Positions 47,833 to 56,818 of a stretch of 64,000 nucleotides of DNA are shown here, one piece after another. The position numbers and the translations under genes were made by a program. The notes under the pieces were generated by a model, which saw only the letters and a list, made by a program, of their open reading frames with translations, was not told the DNA's origin and did not search any database. Origin of the DNA: Metabacillus sediminilitoris (lineage in GTDB: Bacteria; Bacillota; Bacilli; Bacillales; Bacillaceae); assembly GCF_009720625.1 (NCBI RefSeq), contig NZ_CP046266.1:1125501-1189500 (forward strand). The letters are read 5' to 3'. Each line of letters opens with the position of its first letter. Positions within the stretch are counted from its first letter, which is position 1.

Positions 47833-48453
47833 ATGGAAATCGTTGAACGTTTGTTTGCTCAATATGGATATTTAGTGTTGTTGATCGGTCTTCCCATTGA
47901 ATTAATTGCTTTTCCGATACCACCTGGAAATTCGACACTTGCATACACCGGATATTTATCCTACAAAAATGTTCTCGATCTTCTACCAGCTCTAGCTGCG
48001 GCTTATTCTGGAACAGTGCTAGGTATAACGATTACATATTGGATCGGAAAAAAAATAGGCATGCCACTAATCGAGAAATACGGTAAATGGCTGTTTTTGA
48101 AACCAGAATATTTGAAGAAAACAAGAAAAACTTATGAAAAATATGGGAACAAAATGCTTCTTTTTGGTTTCTTCTTGCCCGGTGTGAGACAGTTTAACGG
48201 CTACTTTGCGGGCATCATTCTTGTTCCATATCGGACCTTTGCAGTTTACTCCTATACAGGGGCAGCCTTATGGGTATCTATATTTATAGGGATCGGTTAT
48301 GTGTTCGGTAATCAATGGCAGCTTGTCTTTACTTGGATAGAACATTTTTTGAAGTTTTTCTTAATCATCTTGTGTTGTATGATAGCTATTTTTCTCCTTT
48401 TGAAATGGCGCAGTCGGTTGAAAAAGTGCATACACAAAGGGGAATCGGAGTAA
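47833..48453 (+). CDS. DedA-family membrane protein
   Basis: A 206-residue polytopic protein of the DedA/SNARE-associated (VTT) family. Hallmarks are the early re-entrant segment LPIELIAFPIPPGNSTLAYTGYL, the LKKTRKTYEKYGNKMLLFGFFLPGVRQFNGYFAGI block with the conserved Arg residues, and four or more hydrophobic segments. Family members act in lipid-carrier or phospholipid flipping and envelope homeostasis. RBS AGGGAG. Confidence 0.9.
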   Translation: MEIVERLFAQYGYLVLLIGLPIELIAFPIPPGNSTLAYTGYLSYKNVLDLLPALAAAYSGTVLGITITYWIGKKIGMPLIEKYGKWLFLKPEYLKKTRKTYEKYGNKMLLFGFFLPGVRQFNGYFAGIILVPYRTFAVYSYTGAALWVSIFIGIGYVFGNQWQLVFTWIEHFLKFFLIILCCMIAIFLLLKWRSRLKKCIHKGESE

Positions 48454-48665
48454 AACTACTAACGCCAAACTTGAAATATATCAGCACCTAAATGATTTTC
48501 TATATGAAAAATACAACTGCAAAGTACCTTCTAACTAACAAGAAATATTCGTATTTCTATTTAGGATCAATTCCAATAGAAAAATGTGTTATCATGAATA
48601 AATAAAATGGATAGCAATTTAACCTCAAATTTTATATATTCTTATTTTGACAGGGAGGGGGTCGT
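48454..48665. other. AT-rich non-coding gap
   Basis: No gene, hairpin or repeat that I can support between dedA and the LysR-like fragment. Confidence 0.4.
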
Positions 48666-48761
48666 GTAACGAAAGCAATTTCTCCACCTGTTGTTCGAAC
48701 TATTAGTCTGGCATACAAGGATAAAAAGGTGTTGCCGATAGCAAGTAGAAAAGCTAGATGA
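48666..48761 (+). pseudogene. Possible LysR effector-domain fragment beside the IS
   Basis: One frame reads VTKAISPPVVRTISLAYKDK then VLPIASRKAR and stop. This resembles the C-terminal end of LysR regulators. The rest of the gene is not on either side of the IS3 element, so the fragment predates the insertion. Confidence 0.4.
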
Positions 48762-48800
48762 ACCGGGTATGATCTGACCCAATAAAGTTAGACAAAAAGG

Positions 48801-49610
48801 TTAGGCTGCTTTCAAGACCTGAGTCCGGTATTCAACGGGGCTTAGGTCTTTTAATTTTGCCTTTATTCGTTTGTGATTGTAGTAATAAATATATTCTTCT
48901 AATTCTCGTTCGAAATGTTCCATACTCTCAAATTCTTGTAAGTAGAGTAGTTCAGACTTTAATAAGCCAAAGAAATTTTCCATGACTGCGTTATCTAAAC
49001 AGTTTCCCTTACGGGACATACTTTGTCGTATACCGTGCGCTTTTAATTTATTTTGATATTTACTCATTTGATAGTGCCAGCCTTGATCTGAATGGAGGAC
49101 GATTTCATCATCAGGTTGTATCCTTTTTACTGCTTCTTCTATCATATCTCCAACAAGAGCATAAACTGGACGGTTCATAACTTTATACGCAATTATTTCT
49201 CCATTACATAAATCTAAAACAGGCGACAAATAACGTTTTTCCCCGAATAAATGAAACTCTGTAACATCAGTTACCCATTTTTCATTCATGTTGTCTGCGT
49301 GGAAATTACGATTCAATAAATTCGGCGCGATTTTGCCTACTGTTCCGCGATACGAACGGAATTTTTTCATCCGCACTTCACATTTTAAGCCCATCGCTTT
49401 CATTAAACGATTAATTGTCTTTGGATCATGGTGAATATTCATTCTTTCTAATTGTTTGGTGATACGACGGTAACCATAGCGTCCTTTATGTTCATGATAA
49501 ATAGCTTCAATCGCTTCTTTTACCTTTGCATATTTATCTTCACAATTTAATCGTTTTTCCCAGTAATAATACGTACTACGTGGAATGTCTGCGACTTTAA
49601 CTAGTTCCAC
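48801..49610 (-). CDS. IS3 transposase orfB (DDE integrase)
   Basis: A 269-residue catalytic part: an HTH_21-like front ([15 protein letters not shown]) and the rve integrase core with [10 protein letters not shown] (first D), [11 protein letters not shown] (second D) and the terminal Glu in [17 protein letters not shown]. The GTG start at 49610 lies about 30 bases after the end of orfA. In IS3 elements orfB is usually made as an orfAB frameshift fusion; I did not find an unambiguous slippery run here. Confidence 0.93.
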   Translation of the reverse strand: MELVKVADIPRSTYYYWEKRLNCEDKYAKVKEAIEAIYHEHKGRYGYRRITKQLERMNIHHDPKTINRLMKAMGLKCEVRMKKFRSYRGTVGKIAPNLLNRNFHADNMNEKWVTDVTEFHLFGEKRYLSPVLDLCNGEIIAYKVMNRPVYALVGDMIEEAVKRIQPDDEIVLHSDQGWHYQMSKYQNKLKAHGIRQSMSRKGNCLDNAVMENFFGLLKSELLYLQEFESMEHFERELEEYIYYYNHKRIKAKLKDLSPVEYRTQVLKAA

Positions 49611-49639
49611 TACATCAAACTCATGCTTTAGTTCAAAAA

Positions 49640-50161
49640 TTACTTGCGCTTTGATTTTGTTTGTAATTTTTCCTGTTCTAGAACTAAAGCGTTCAACTTT
49701 TTTAAATAGGCATTCTCCATACGTAAACGCTCATTTTCAGCTCGTAGAGCTTCGATCGATCCTTCAACGGGTGGTTGTTGTTCTTTGTTTAATTTCGATA
49801 CTTTTTTCATGGATGAAGGCCCCTTTTTCATTAATTGTAGGGCATCAACTCCTCCAGTTTCAAAAGCCTTTCGCCAATTTCGGATCATACCTGGTGAAGA
49901 AATATTGAAAATGGCAGCTGTGTCATAAGAAGATGTACCCGTTTCGTTCATATAATTGAGTACATTTAGTTTAAACTCCACAGAATAATTTGTATAGGAC
50001 TTAATAAATGCTTCTATACCGTGTTGTTCATAAAGCCTAACCCATCCACTTAAAATAGGAGGACTAACTTTTACTTCTCCTGCAATTTTTTCAATACTTT
50101 CATTTCCTTCAACGTATCTCAATGTAATTTGTATTTTATCTTCCGTTGTAAATTTCGCCAT
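49640..50161 (-). CDS. IS3 transposase orfA (DNA-binding)
   Basis: A 173-residue protein with two helix-turn-helix units ([21 protein letters not shown] and [20 protein letters not shown]) and a C-terminal leucine-zipper-like coiled coil ([20 protein letters not shown]), as in the IS150 group. It begins about 50 bases inside the element's end. Confidence 0.9.
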   Translation of the reverse strand: MAKFTTEDKIQITLRYVEGNESIEKIAGEVKVSPPILSGWVRLYEQHGIEAFIKSYTNYSVEFKLNVLNYMNETGTSSYDTAAIFNISSPGMIRNWRKAFETGGVDALQLMKKGPSSMKKVSKLNKEQQPPVEGSIEALRAENERLRMENAYLKKLNALVLEQEKLQTKSKRK

Positions 50162-50213
50162 AAAAACACCCCGTAAATGTTAGTTTAGTGTCTAACATTT
50201 ACGGGGCAGTTCA

Positions 50214-50521
50214 GTAATCGGCAGCTTTTCAACTAACTTATGCGATAATGGAAGATCAATCTGCCTTTTTGGCAGCTTTTCTTGTGAACTAACAATGCAG
50301 AGTAGTTGGTGAAAGATTACTGCGAATTTGAGCGAAAATGATACTTATTTTTGTACAAATGAGGGAAAAGTTAAGTTAAATACTTGTTGAAATACCAAAA
50401 TTCAAGAGTTTTGATACAGATTTTTAGAATATATTTACATATCGAATATGTTAAAAACCTAAAAACCCCAACATATAGCACCTAAAAGAGAAGTAACTAT
50501 ATATTTAGGGTCAATTAAAAA
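50214..50521. other. Gap between the IS and the IclR gene
   Basis: A small hairpin CTGCC-TTTTT-GGCAG with a T-rich tail (about 50261-50282) is present. It could stop minus-to-plus readthrough only weakly. Nothing else is recognised. Confidence 0.4.
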
Positions 50522-51289
50522 TTATAAATCACCATTCCATCCTAACAGTCTAGATAACATGACTGATTTTTCTTTTAAAATATGGACTGCTTTGGAATGT
50601 TCTGATGTATCTAAAGAGTTTTCAAGTCCAACTACAGTAAGTACTGCTACCAAGTTAGACGAGCGATTGAAAATGGGAGAGGCGATTGCACTAATCCCCT
50701 GAATAATTGTACTGTTGACAAAGGAATACCCATTTTTTTTAACGAAGCTAATTGCTTCTTGAAATTGATCTTGGCTAAGGTGATATTTATTTAGTTCTTT
50801 ATTAATTTTCTCTTCAGTTGCTTCTTTATTTAGAAAGGCCGCAAATACTCTTCCAGAAGCACTTTGAGTAACACTCACCCTAGATCCTACTTTTATCCCT
50901 ATATTAATTGGCCCATTTGCTTCTTCCCAGCTCACAAAAAAAGGACCGCTTTCTCCCCAAATTGTAAGTGCAGCAGTCTCATTTAATGTATCTTTTATAT
51001 CAATTAGATGTGGGGCAGCTATGTCAATAATATTTAATTTTTGTGAAGCTTTGAATCCGAGCATAACTAATTCAGTTCCAAGAATATATTTGCCATTTTG
51101 GTCTTTCTCTAAAATCCCCGTTTTAACGAAACTTGTTAAATAACGATGTAGTTTACTTTTAGAAGTATCACATATTATCGCTATTTCTGTAATTGATAGA
51201 GGTTTGTTTCTTTCAGCAATTTTCTTTAGTATATCCATACCAACTTCAATGGATTGTATACCTTTGCTTTTTACTTCTTCCCCGTCCAT
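50522..51289 (-). CDS. IclR-family transcriptional regulator
   Basis: A 255-residue IclR protein: an N-terminal winged HTH (SITEIAIICDTSKSKLHRYLTSF) and a GAF-like effector domain with ASGRVFAAFL and a C-terminal INGISAIASPIF-like motif (QGISAIASPIFNRSSNLVAV). IclR proteins often control aromatic catabolism with the effector bound in this domain. RBS AAGGAG. The adjacent LLM oxidoreductase and aromatic-acid MFS genes are likely targets. Confidence 0.88.
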   Translation of the reverse strand: MDGEEVKSKGIQSIEVGMDILKKIAERNKPLSITEIAIICDTSKSKLHRYLTSFVKTGILEKDQNGKYILGTELVMLGFKASQKLNIIDIAAPHLIDIKDTLNETAALTIWGESGPFFVSWEEANGPINIGIKVGSRVSVTQSASGRVFAAFLNKEATEEKINKELNKYHLSQDQFQEAISFVKKNGYSFVNSTIIQGISAIASPIFNRSSNLVAVLTVVGLENSLDTSEHSKAVHILKEKSVMLSRLLGWNGDL

Positions 51290-51501
51290 GTTGTATCTCC
51301 TTGTTCATTTAATTAGAAAAATAATGAATGTATTAAATTACTACCATTATTTCTTTACTGTAGGCTTCCTTAAACATTATACAGTTTTAAAAAAGGATTT
51401 AGCCACCTAATAAACTAATTATAGCAAGTAAAGACTCTAGCGGAAAAAGTAAAGAAGAAAGGATATAGGCCATTAGTTTCCAATACTATATTAGCAACCA
51501 C

Positions 51502-51795
51502 TTATAAATGATTAGTTTGGCAAAACTCAGTAAGAGAAGAAGTTAGCCCGCCGCTACCAAATTTAATTTTAGTTGTGTTATTTTTTTTTCTTATTTCATT
51601 AAGGTTTTGTAGAAAATAAATGATGGTCTGTCGTCTCTCTAATAGGTTTTTGATCCCATAATTAAAAAACCAAGTATCAATTGTATTATAAATACCTCTA
51701 TTAACATTAAATTCTTTCTCGCAAAATTGGATAAAATGCAGGTCAGGAAGATGTACTGGAGTAATAGAGGTTATATTTTTTGTCATTGTTTTCAT
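51502..51795 (-). CDS. Hypothetical protein, 97 residues
   Basis: From ATG 51795 (AGAAGG upstream) the product begins MKTMTKNITSITPVHLPDLH and contains FIQFCEKEFNVNRGIYNTID and NLLERRQTIIYFLQNLNEIR. It is basic, soluble and not recognised. A 22-codon upstream extension crosses the hairpin at 51824-51914 and is not used. It follows the LLM gene on the same strand but the hairpin lies between. It may be a real small gene or a remnant. Confidence 0.4.
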   Translation of the reverse strand: MKTMTKNITSITPVHLPDLHFIQFCEKEFNVNRGIYNTIDTWFFNYGIKNLLERRQTIIYFLQNLNEIRKKNNTTKIKFGSGGLTSSLTEFCQTNHL

Positions 51796-51823
51796 ATGAG
51801 GACCTTCTTTCTGTTTAGTAAAA

Positions 51824-51914
51824 AGAGGTTGTCTCAGCAAGCGTCTGTTCCTCAAAACCAATATAACTAAATATTGATGTTTGTTGAAAGAGCAGACTTT
51901 TTGAGAAAACCTCT
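51824..51914. repeat. 91-bp imperfect palindrome (MITE-like or terminator)
   Basis: AGAGGTTGTCTCAGCAAGC at 51824 pairs with the complement of GCTTT..TGAGAAAACCTCT ending at 51914: arms of about 25 bases with a few mismatches and a 40-base middle. It lies just after the LLM stop codon, so it can act as its terminator; the size resembles a miniature inverted-repeat element. Confidence 0.5.
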
Positions 51915-51921
51915 CGTAATC

Positions 51922-52995
51922 TTAATATTTAACTAATGATTCTTCTTGATTGAAATGAGGCATAACATTCTTTGCAAAACGTTCCATTGCCTTCATTGTT
52001 TCAAGGTGAGAAAGACCTCCAAAGTCAAAGTATAAAATAACTTCGTCTAATCCAGCTCTTTCCATTTCCTTCAGTTTTTCTGTTACATATTCTGCATCTC
52101 CAACAATAATGCTCTTATCGCCTAATTTATCAGTAGTCATATTTTTAAGATTATCAACAATTTCAGCAAAATATCGAATATGTGGTGGAGCCTTTGTTGG
52201 ATCATCTGGGAATGCAGGAACTAAACCAGTAAAGTATTTTAACATTCTTTGTTTTGTTTTTTCTGTTTCTTCAGCTGATTCAGTTACATTAATAAAGTAA
52301 GAACAGCTTGCTTTTTTATCTGAGAAGCCGTGTTGATTTGATAAGTCGTTAAATGTATTGATAGCGTTTTCCATCGTTCCGAAAACCATATTAGCTGCAA
52401 AAGGAGCGAAGATAACGTTTTCACCCATTTCTGCAGCTTTTTCAATAGAAGGTCTACTGAAAGCGGCTACATAAATTGGCAAGTGATCTTGGACAGGTTT
52501 TGGAGTTAATTCAATCTCAGGGAAAGAGAAATAATTACCTTCATATGAAAGAGTACCTTGTTTCCAAGCTTTTTGAACAATATCTAAACCTTCAAAGAAA
52601 ATTTCACGGCTTTTATTAAAGTCAATTCCAAAAACGTCATATTCACGTTTATCATAACCGCGTCCAGCAGAGAAGATTGCTCGACCATCACTTAGTAGGT
52701 CCAATAATGCATATTCTTCTGCCATACGGATTGGATGGCTTGCTGGAAGTAATACAGTTGCAGGTGCTAGTTTGATACGTTTTGTTTTTGCAGCTACATG
52801 GCCAAGAAACATAGAAGGAGAAGGTAAGACTCCTAATGCACTGAAATGGTGCTCTGGTACCCAAAGAGAATGGAACCCTAAGTCTTCCGCATAAATACTT
52901 TGTTCTGCTAAATCTAAAATCATTTGATTAGGGTCTTTTCTAGTATCACCATATTCAATCGGGTTGTCAGTCAGTGTAAAATAGCCTATTTTCAT
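51922..52995 (-). CDS. LLM-class flavin-dependent oxidoreductase (luciferase-like monooxygenase)
   Basis: A 357-residue TIM-barrel protein of the bacterial luciferase superfamily: LGFHSLWVPEHHFS, ASHPIRMAEEYALLDLLSDGR, FSAGRGYDKREYDVFGID, LPIYVAAFSRPSIEKAAEMG. Such enzymes use reduced FMN from a separate reductase to oxygenate a substrate. RBS AGGTGAG. The divergent unit contains exactly such a reductase plus an aromatic-acid transporter, so the target is probably an aromatic or heterocyclic acid; unknown. Confidence 0.88.
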   Translation of the reverse strand: MKIGYFTLTDNPIEYGDTRKDPNQMILDLAEQSIYAEDLGFHSLWVPEHHFSALGVLPSPSMFLGHVAAKTKRIKLAPATVLLPASHPIRMAEEYALLDLLSDGRAIFSAGRGYDKREYDVFGIDFNKSREIFFEGLDIVQKAWKQGTLSYEGNYFSFPEIELTPKPVQDHLPIYVAAFSRPSIEKAAEMGENVIFAPFAANMVFGTMENAINTFNDLSNQHGFSDKKASCSYFINVTESAEETEKTKQRMLKYFTGLVPAFPDDPTKAPPHIRYFAEIVDNLKNMTTDKLGDKSIIVGDAEYVTEKLKEMERAGLDEVILYFDFGGLSHLETMKAMERFAKNVMPHFNQEESLVKY

Positions 52996-53011
52996 AAAAA
53001 CTCACCTCATC

Positions 53012-53225
53012 AATTATTTTGTTCACGATTAGTAAATTCGATTCACTATTCGTTACTAAAACGATAACAGAGGGTTGGAAATCTTGTAAAGTGTTTTTTT
53101 GAAAATTTTTTGAATATTTCCTTAAAGCGTAATTAAAGAATATTCAGAAAAGAACTTTACAAATGATCTTTTTATATAATAAACTGTTATTCACAAGAGG
53201 ATAATTTTGTTTACCGATTGTGAAT
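53012..53225. promoter_or_regulatory. Cluster of TTCAC half-sites in the divergent control region
   Basis: GTTCACGATT (53011) and ATTCACTATT (53031) are direct repeats 20 bases apart near the LLM start. ATTCACAA (53189-53196) and TTGTGAAT (53218-53225) form an inverted repeat near the MFS start. These are candidate operators for the IclR protein. Confidence 0.5.
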
Positions 53226-53334
53226 ATAATAAAAAGGAGGGATATCTCTTCTGAAAATAATTTACAAACGTTAACATCATGAGTTTTAGCCGCCAGATGC
53301 AGATTCAGAGAAAGAATAAATGTGGAGGTAAAAG

Positions 53335-54687
53335 ATGAATTCTATTAATCTTGCAAGACTTATTGATGAATCAAAGTTTAACCGCTTTCATGCATCTATA
53401 GTATTTTGGTGTGCCTTTATCATGATATTTGATGGCTATGATCTCGTTGTTTATGGATCAGTTCTTCCTGTACTTATGAAAGAATGGGCGTTAACTTCTA
53501 CACAGGCAGGGACATTAGGAAGTGCAGCATTATTTGGAATGATGCTAGGCGCTGTCATTTTTGGTCCATTAGCCGATAAAATGGGCAGAAAAAGTGTGAT
53601 GTTAACATGTATTGCTATTTTCAGCTTGTTTACTGCTTTACTTGGCTTCTCAACTGGCCCGCTCGAATTTGGTATCTTTCGGTTTATCGCAGGGTTAGGA
53701 TTAGGTGGTATTATGCCAAATACAGTCGCATTGATGACAGAATATTCCCCGAAGTCTTTAAAAAGTGTTTTAGTTTCCGTTATGTTTAGTGGCTATTCTG
53801 TTGGAGGAATGATGGCTGCAGGCCTTGCAATTGTCATGATAGGACAATTTGGATGGAGATCGCTATTTTTCGTCGGTGTCCTGCCTCTATTGTTGTTGCC
53901 CATAATGTACAAAACATTGCCAGAATCACCAAGGTTTTTAGTAATTAAAAACCAACCAAGTAAAATTGATTCAGTTCTAAGAAGAATTGAGCCATTATAC
54001 ACACGCAGTGAAAATCAAGGATTTGAGCAATTTAGATCTGAGCCGGGTGCACCAGTAGTTAAATTATTTAAAAATGGTCGCGCTTTCAGCACAATCATGT
54101 TTTGGATTTCTTTTTTCATGTGCCTGCTGATGATTTACGGTCTAAATACATGGCTGCCAAATTTAATGACTGGGGCTGGATTATCGGTTGGTTCTGGATT
54201 AATGTTCTTATTTGTCCTAAATTTCGGTGCAGTTTTAGGAGCAATATTCGGCGGATGGATGGCAGATAAATGGGATGCTAAAAAAGTATTAATCGTCTTT
54301 TTTATTTCTGCCGGAGTATCACTTACACTGATTGGTTTTTTGGAAAATATGATTATATTAAATATTCTTGTAGGAATCGCAGGTGCTTCTACAATTGGAA
54401 CACAGATTATTTGTAATTCCTACATCTCCCAATATTATCCGACAGAAATGCGTTCAAGCGGTCTTGGATGGGCTTTAGGAGTGGGGAGATTAGGAGCTAT
54501 TGCAGGTCCAATGATGGGAGGATTTCTTTTTAGTATGAGTCTGCCATATTATCAAAATTTTCTTGTCTTTGCCATTCCTGGAATTATAGGAGCGATTACA
54601 CTTTTATTTGTACAAGAAAAATATTCCGCACGTAAAGTAAATGAGAGTTTTATTAATGAAGAAAGTGAAATTAGCAGTATCCAATAA
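53335..54687 (+). CDS. Aromatic acid:H+ symporter (AAHS family MFS)
   Basis: A 450-residue MFS transporter with twelve helices and the AAHS signature DGYDLVVYGSVLPVLMKEW in helix 1 and GPLADKMGRKS in loop 2-3, then LGLGGIMPNTVALMTEY. The branch includes the benzoate, 4-hydroxybenzoate and related aromatic acid importers. RBS GGAGG. First gene of MFS - flavin reductase - riboflavin kinase. Confidence 0.88.
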   Translation: MNSINLARLIDESKFNRFHASIVFWCAFIMIFDGYDLVVYGSVLPVLMKEWALTSTQAGTLGSAALFGMMLGAVIFGPLADKMGRKSVMLTCIAIFSLFTALLGFSTGPLEFGIFRFIAGLGLGGIMPNTVALMTEYSPKSLKSVLVSVMFSGYSVGGMMAAGLAIVMIGQFGWRSLFFVGVLPLLLLPIMYKTLPESPRFLVIKNQPSKIDSVLRRIEPLYTRSENQGFEQFRSEPGAPVVKLFKNGRAFSTIMFWISFFMCLLMIYGLNTWLPNLMTGAGLSVGSGLMFLFVLNFGAVLGAIFGGWMADKWDAKKVLIVFFISAGVSLTLIGFLENMIILNILVGIAGASTIGTQIICNSYISQYYPTEMRSSGLGWALGVGRLGAIAGPMMGGFLFSMSLPYYQNFLVFAIPGIIGAITLLFVQEKYSARKVNESFINEESEISSIQ

Positions 54688-54783
54688 GAAATTGATTGAA
54701 TGGAACATATTTAATAAAGTGTTGGTCAGATATGTTTCGTCTACTAAAAGTAATTCAAATACAAACTCTAAGGAGAGATAATC

Positions 54784-55287
54784 ATGACAAATACTGAAAA
54801 TCAACAGCTTTTTAAAGAGGTTATGGGCAACTATCCTACAGGCGTAACTATTTTGACTACGACTGACATTGAGGGTACACCACTAGGGCTAACGGTAAAT
54901 TCCTTTGCATCCGTATCACTAGATCCACTGATGATTCTTTGGTCGATTGATCATAGAGTGTCAACTATTCAATCATTTATTGAAGGCGGTAAATTCGCGG
55001 TTCATATCTTAGCAGGGGAACAACAGGAGCTTTGTAAAACATTTGCTAGCAAAAATGTCGACCGATTCAGCAATTGCACATGGCAATTATCTGATAATCA
55101 ACTTCCGATTATTGAAGGAGCATTCGCTGTTATGGAATGTAAAACCTTTAAAACAGTTGAAGCAGGAGATCACACAATCTTAATTGGAGAAGTAATCAAT
55201 ATTCAAAAGGAAGACAAAGAACCAATGCTTTATCATCGCAGACATTTCGGAGCAATACCGGCAGAATTCTATCCATTAGTAAAATAA
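54784..55287 (+). CDS. Flavin reductase family protein
   Basis: A 167-residue FMN-binding split-barrel flavin reductase: MGNYPTGVTILTT, VNSFASVSLDPLMILWSI, EAGDHTILIGEV. It is a paralogue of HpaC at 36899. It probably supplies reduced flavin to the LLM oxidoreductase encoded divergently. RBS AAGGAG. The next gene is a riboflavin kinase. Confidence 0.88.
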   Translation: MTNTENQQLFKEVMGNYPTGVTILTTTDIEGTPLGLTVNSFASVSLDPLMILWSIDHRVSTIQSFIEGGKFAVHILAGEQQELCKTFASKNVDRFSNCTWQLSDNQLPIIEGAFAVMECKTFKTVEAGDHTILIGEVINIQKEDKEPMLYHRRHFGAIPAEFYPLVK

Positions 55288-55391
55288 ATTATTATGAATT
55301 GAACTTGATTACATTCACAAATAGATTACGAGTCCTAACAGTATATGTATTAAAAGCTACTAGCTAAAACTATTAGAAAAGGGTGAGATTG

Positions 55392-55799
55392 ATGGAGGAA
55401 AGGAACCACACACTAGGAGCATCAATAGAAGGAACGGTTGTCAAAGGTCGTCAGATTGGGAGGACAATTGGTTTTCCTACAGCTAATCTTGCATTATATT
55501 CTGTAAATAAAGATAACTTAAAAAAAGGTGTTTATGGAGTAAAAGTAATTCACCATGAAAAAGCTTATTATGGAGTTATGAATATTGGCGTAAGACCAAC
55601 TTTTAAAGATGATAACAGGGTTTCATATGAAGTTCATATTTTAGACTTTCATAAGAATATTTATCATGAGCAATTAGAGGTAGAAGTCTTATTCTTTATC
55701 CGAGAAGAAAAAGCTTTTCGTTCTAAGCAGCAACTTATTCAGCAATTAAATCTAGATGTTGAACAATTTAATGAACAACTCCTTCAATTAAGTTACTAA
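55392..55799 (+). CDS. Stand-alone riboflavin kinase
   Basis: A 135-residue protein equal to the C-terminal flavokinase domain of RibF: GRTIGFPTAN at residues 23-32 (ATP/Mg loop), NIGVRPTF at 64-71 and the catalytic Glu80 in YEVHILDF. The nucleotidyltransferase half is absent, so it should convert riboflavin to FMN only. ATG 55392 follows AAAAGGGTGA. Position behind a flavin reductase suggests it boosts FMN for the LLM monooxygenase. Confidence 0.88.
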   Translation: MEERNHTLGASIEGTVVKGRQIGRTIGFPTANLALYSVNKDNLKKGVYGVKVIHHEKAYYGVMNIGVRPTFKDDNRVSYEVHILDFHKNIYHEQLEVEVLFFIREEKAFRSKQQLIQQLNLDVEQFNEQLLQLSY

Positions 55800-55923
55800 T
55801 TTGTATTCTTTTGAAGATACCTTCTATCAATCAAACCCTTAGCAGAACTATTAGAGAAATGTCGTATATTTTATTGGATAATAATCCTATTTGTAGGATT
55901 GGAAATGAAACTAATAACATTTA

Positions 55924-56164
55924 GCCGCCGAAACAGTAGAAAATGGACTTGCTACTGCTTGCTTTGTTCAGAATTTTAATTTAGCTGCTTGGGAAGAAGG
56001 GGTTGGAACATTTTAGTCATCGATGGGTATTGCACAGAAAAACCGTGAAATTCTTGGAGTTCCGGATGGGTATGATTGGGATCTTTGGTTTAGGTTACCC
56101 AGAAGAAATAAATCAACCAAAAGAAAGAACACCGATTGAAGAAAAAATAAAATACTTACCGTAA
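55924..56164 (+). pseudogene. Nitroreductase-family remnant
   Basis: Frame fragments VQNFNLAAWEEGVGTF-stop-SSMGIAQKNREILGVPDGYD, then after a frameshift GIFGLGYPEEINQPKER. This is the C-terminal half of a nitroreductase-fold flavoprotein, with a TAG where Trp is expected and a one-base shift. Confidence 0.7.
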
Positions 56165-56306
56165 AAAACGAGAAGATCATTATCTAGTTTATGTAGTGCT
56201 TTCAACGTAAATAGGCGGAAAAGGTCAATATATAAATATCACGCATTGTTATATAAATTGCTAAATTTATAACTAGTTCAACCTATTTAAATTGTGGAGG
56301 TAAAGT

Positions 56307-56494
56307 ATGAATGTAGAAAAAGTATATTGTAGATAAAAGAAGATGCAATATTAGATAATGTTTTGAAGAGTATTTTTGCTAATGGCATTCAAAATATATC
56401 CGTCCCCCCTGAGATTTGGAAGCTTCAATACGATTTAGCCAATCCTGGTGCTTTGATTGTTGGGGACAATGTCATCAATATGGACGGGAAATAG
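56307..56494 (+). pseudogene. O-methyltransferase remnant
   Basis: After GGAGG and ATG the first codons read MNVEKVYCR, then, one frame over, DAILDNVLKSIFANGIQNIS and YDLANPGALIVGDNVINMDG. The two parts match the beginning and a late part of a SAM-dependent O-methyltransferase of the caffeoyl-CoA type; the cofactor-binding middle is deleted. Confidence 0.55.
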
Positions 56495-56559
56495 AAGGAT
56501 AATTAAGTCTCTAATGGATGTCACCCTTAGATATGATTTAAAAGATTATAAGGATAAAA

Positions 56560-56598
56560 GAGTCAGTCATAAAAAAAATGATTGGCTTCTTTTTGTGC
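56560..56598 (+). terminator. Terminator-like hairpin
   Basis: AAGAGTCAGTCAT pairs imperfectly with ATGATTGGCTTCTT; an A-rich loop and a T-run follow. Confidence 0.45.
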
Positions 56599-56818
56599 GC
56601 ATCAAAATTCTGATGATATATATTTGACTTTCTAAAACAAACGTAAACAACAGCAGTCATTAACCTCTGTATCACTTAATCTTGTTCATTGCAGGTGTAT
56701 TTGTCCAAATCAAGCTTTACTGTGATAGGCAAGATCGAAATTTATTAGAATACATATGGTCAAATCGAGGTTATTTTGATACGTTAAACTAACGAATGTT
56801 TTTATGGAGGTCGAGTTC

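Larger units (their letters stand above)
48770..50213 (-). mobile_element. IS3-family insertion sequence, complete
   Basis: A 1444-bp element with terminal inverted repeats beginning TGATCTGACCC (48770) and TGAACTGCCCC (read inward from 50213). The similarity continues into TAAA and GTTAGACA. It carries two minus-strand frames, orfA and orfB. GTA flanks both ends (48767-48769 and 50214-50216), a 3-bp target duplication as expected for IS3. All parts look intact. Confidence 0.88.
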
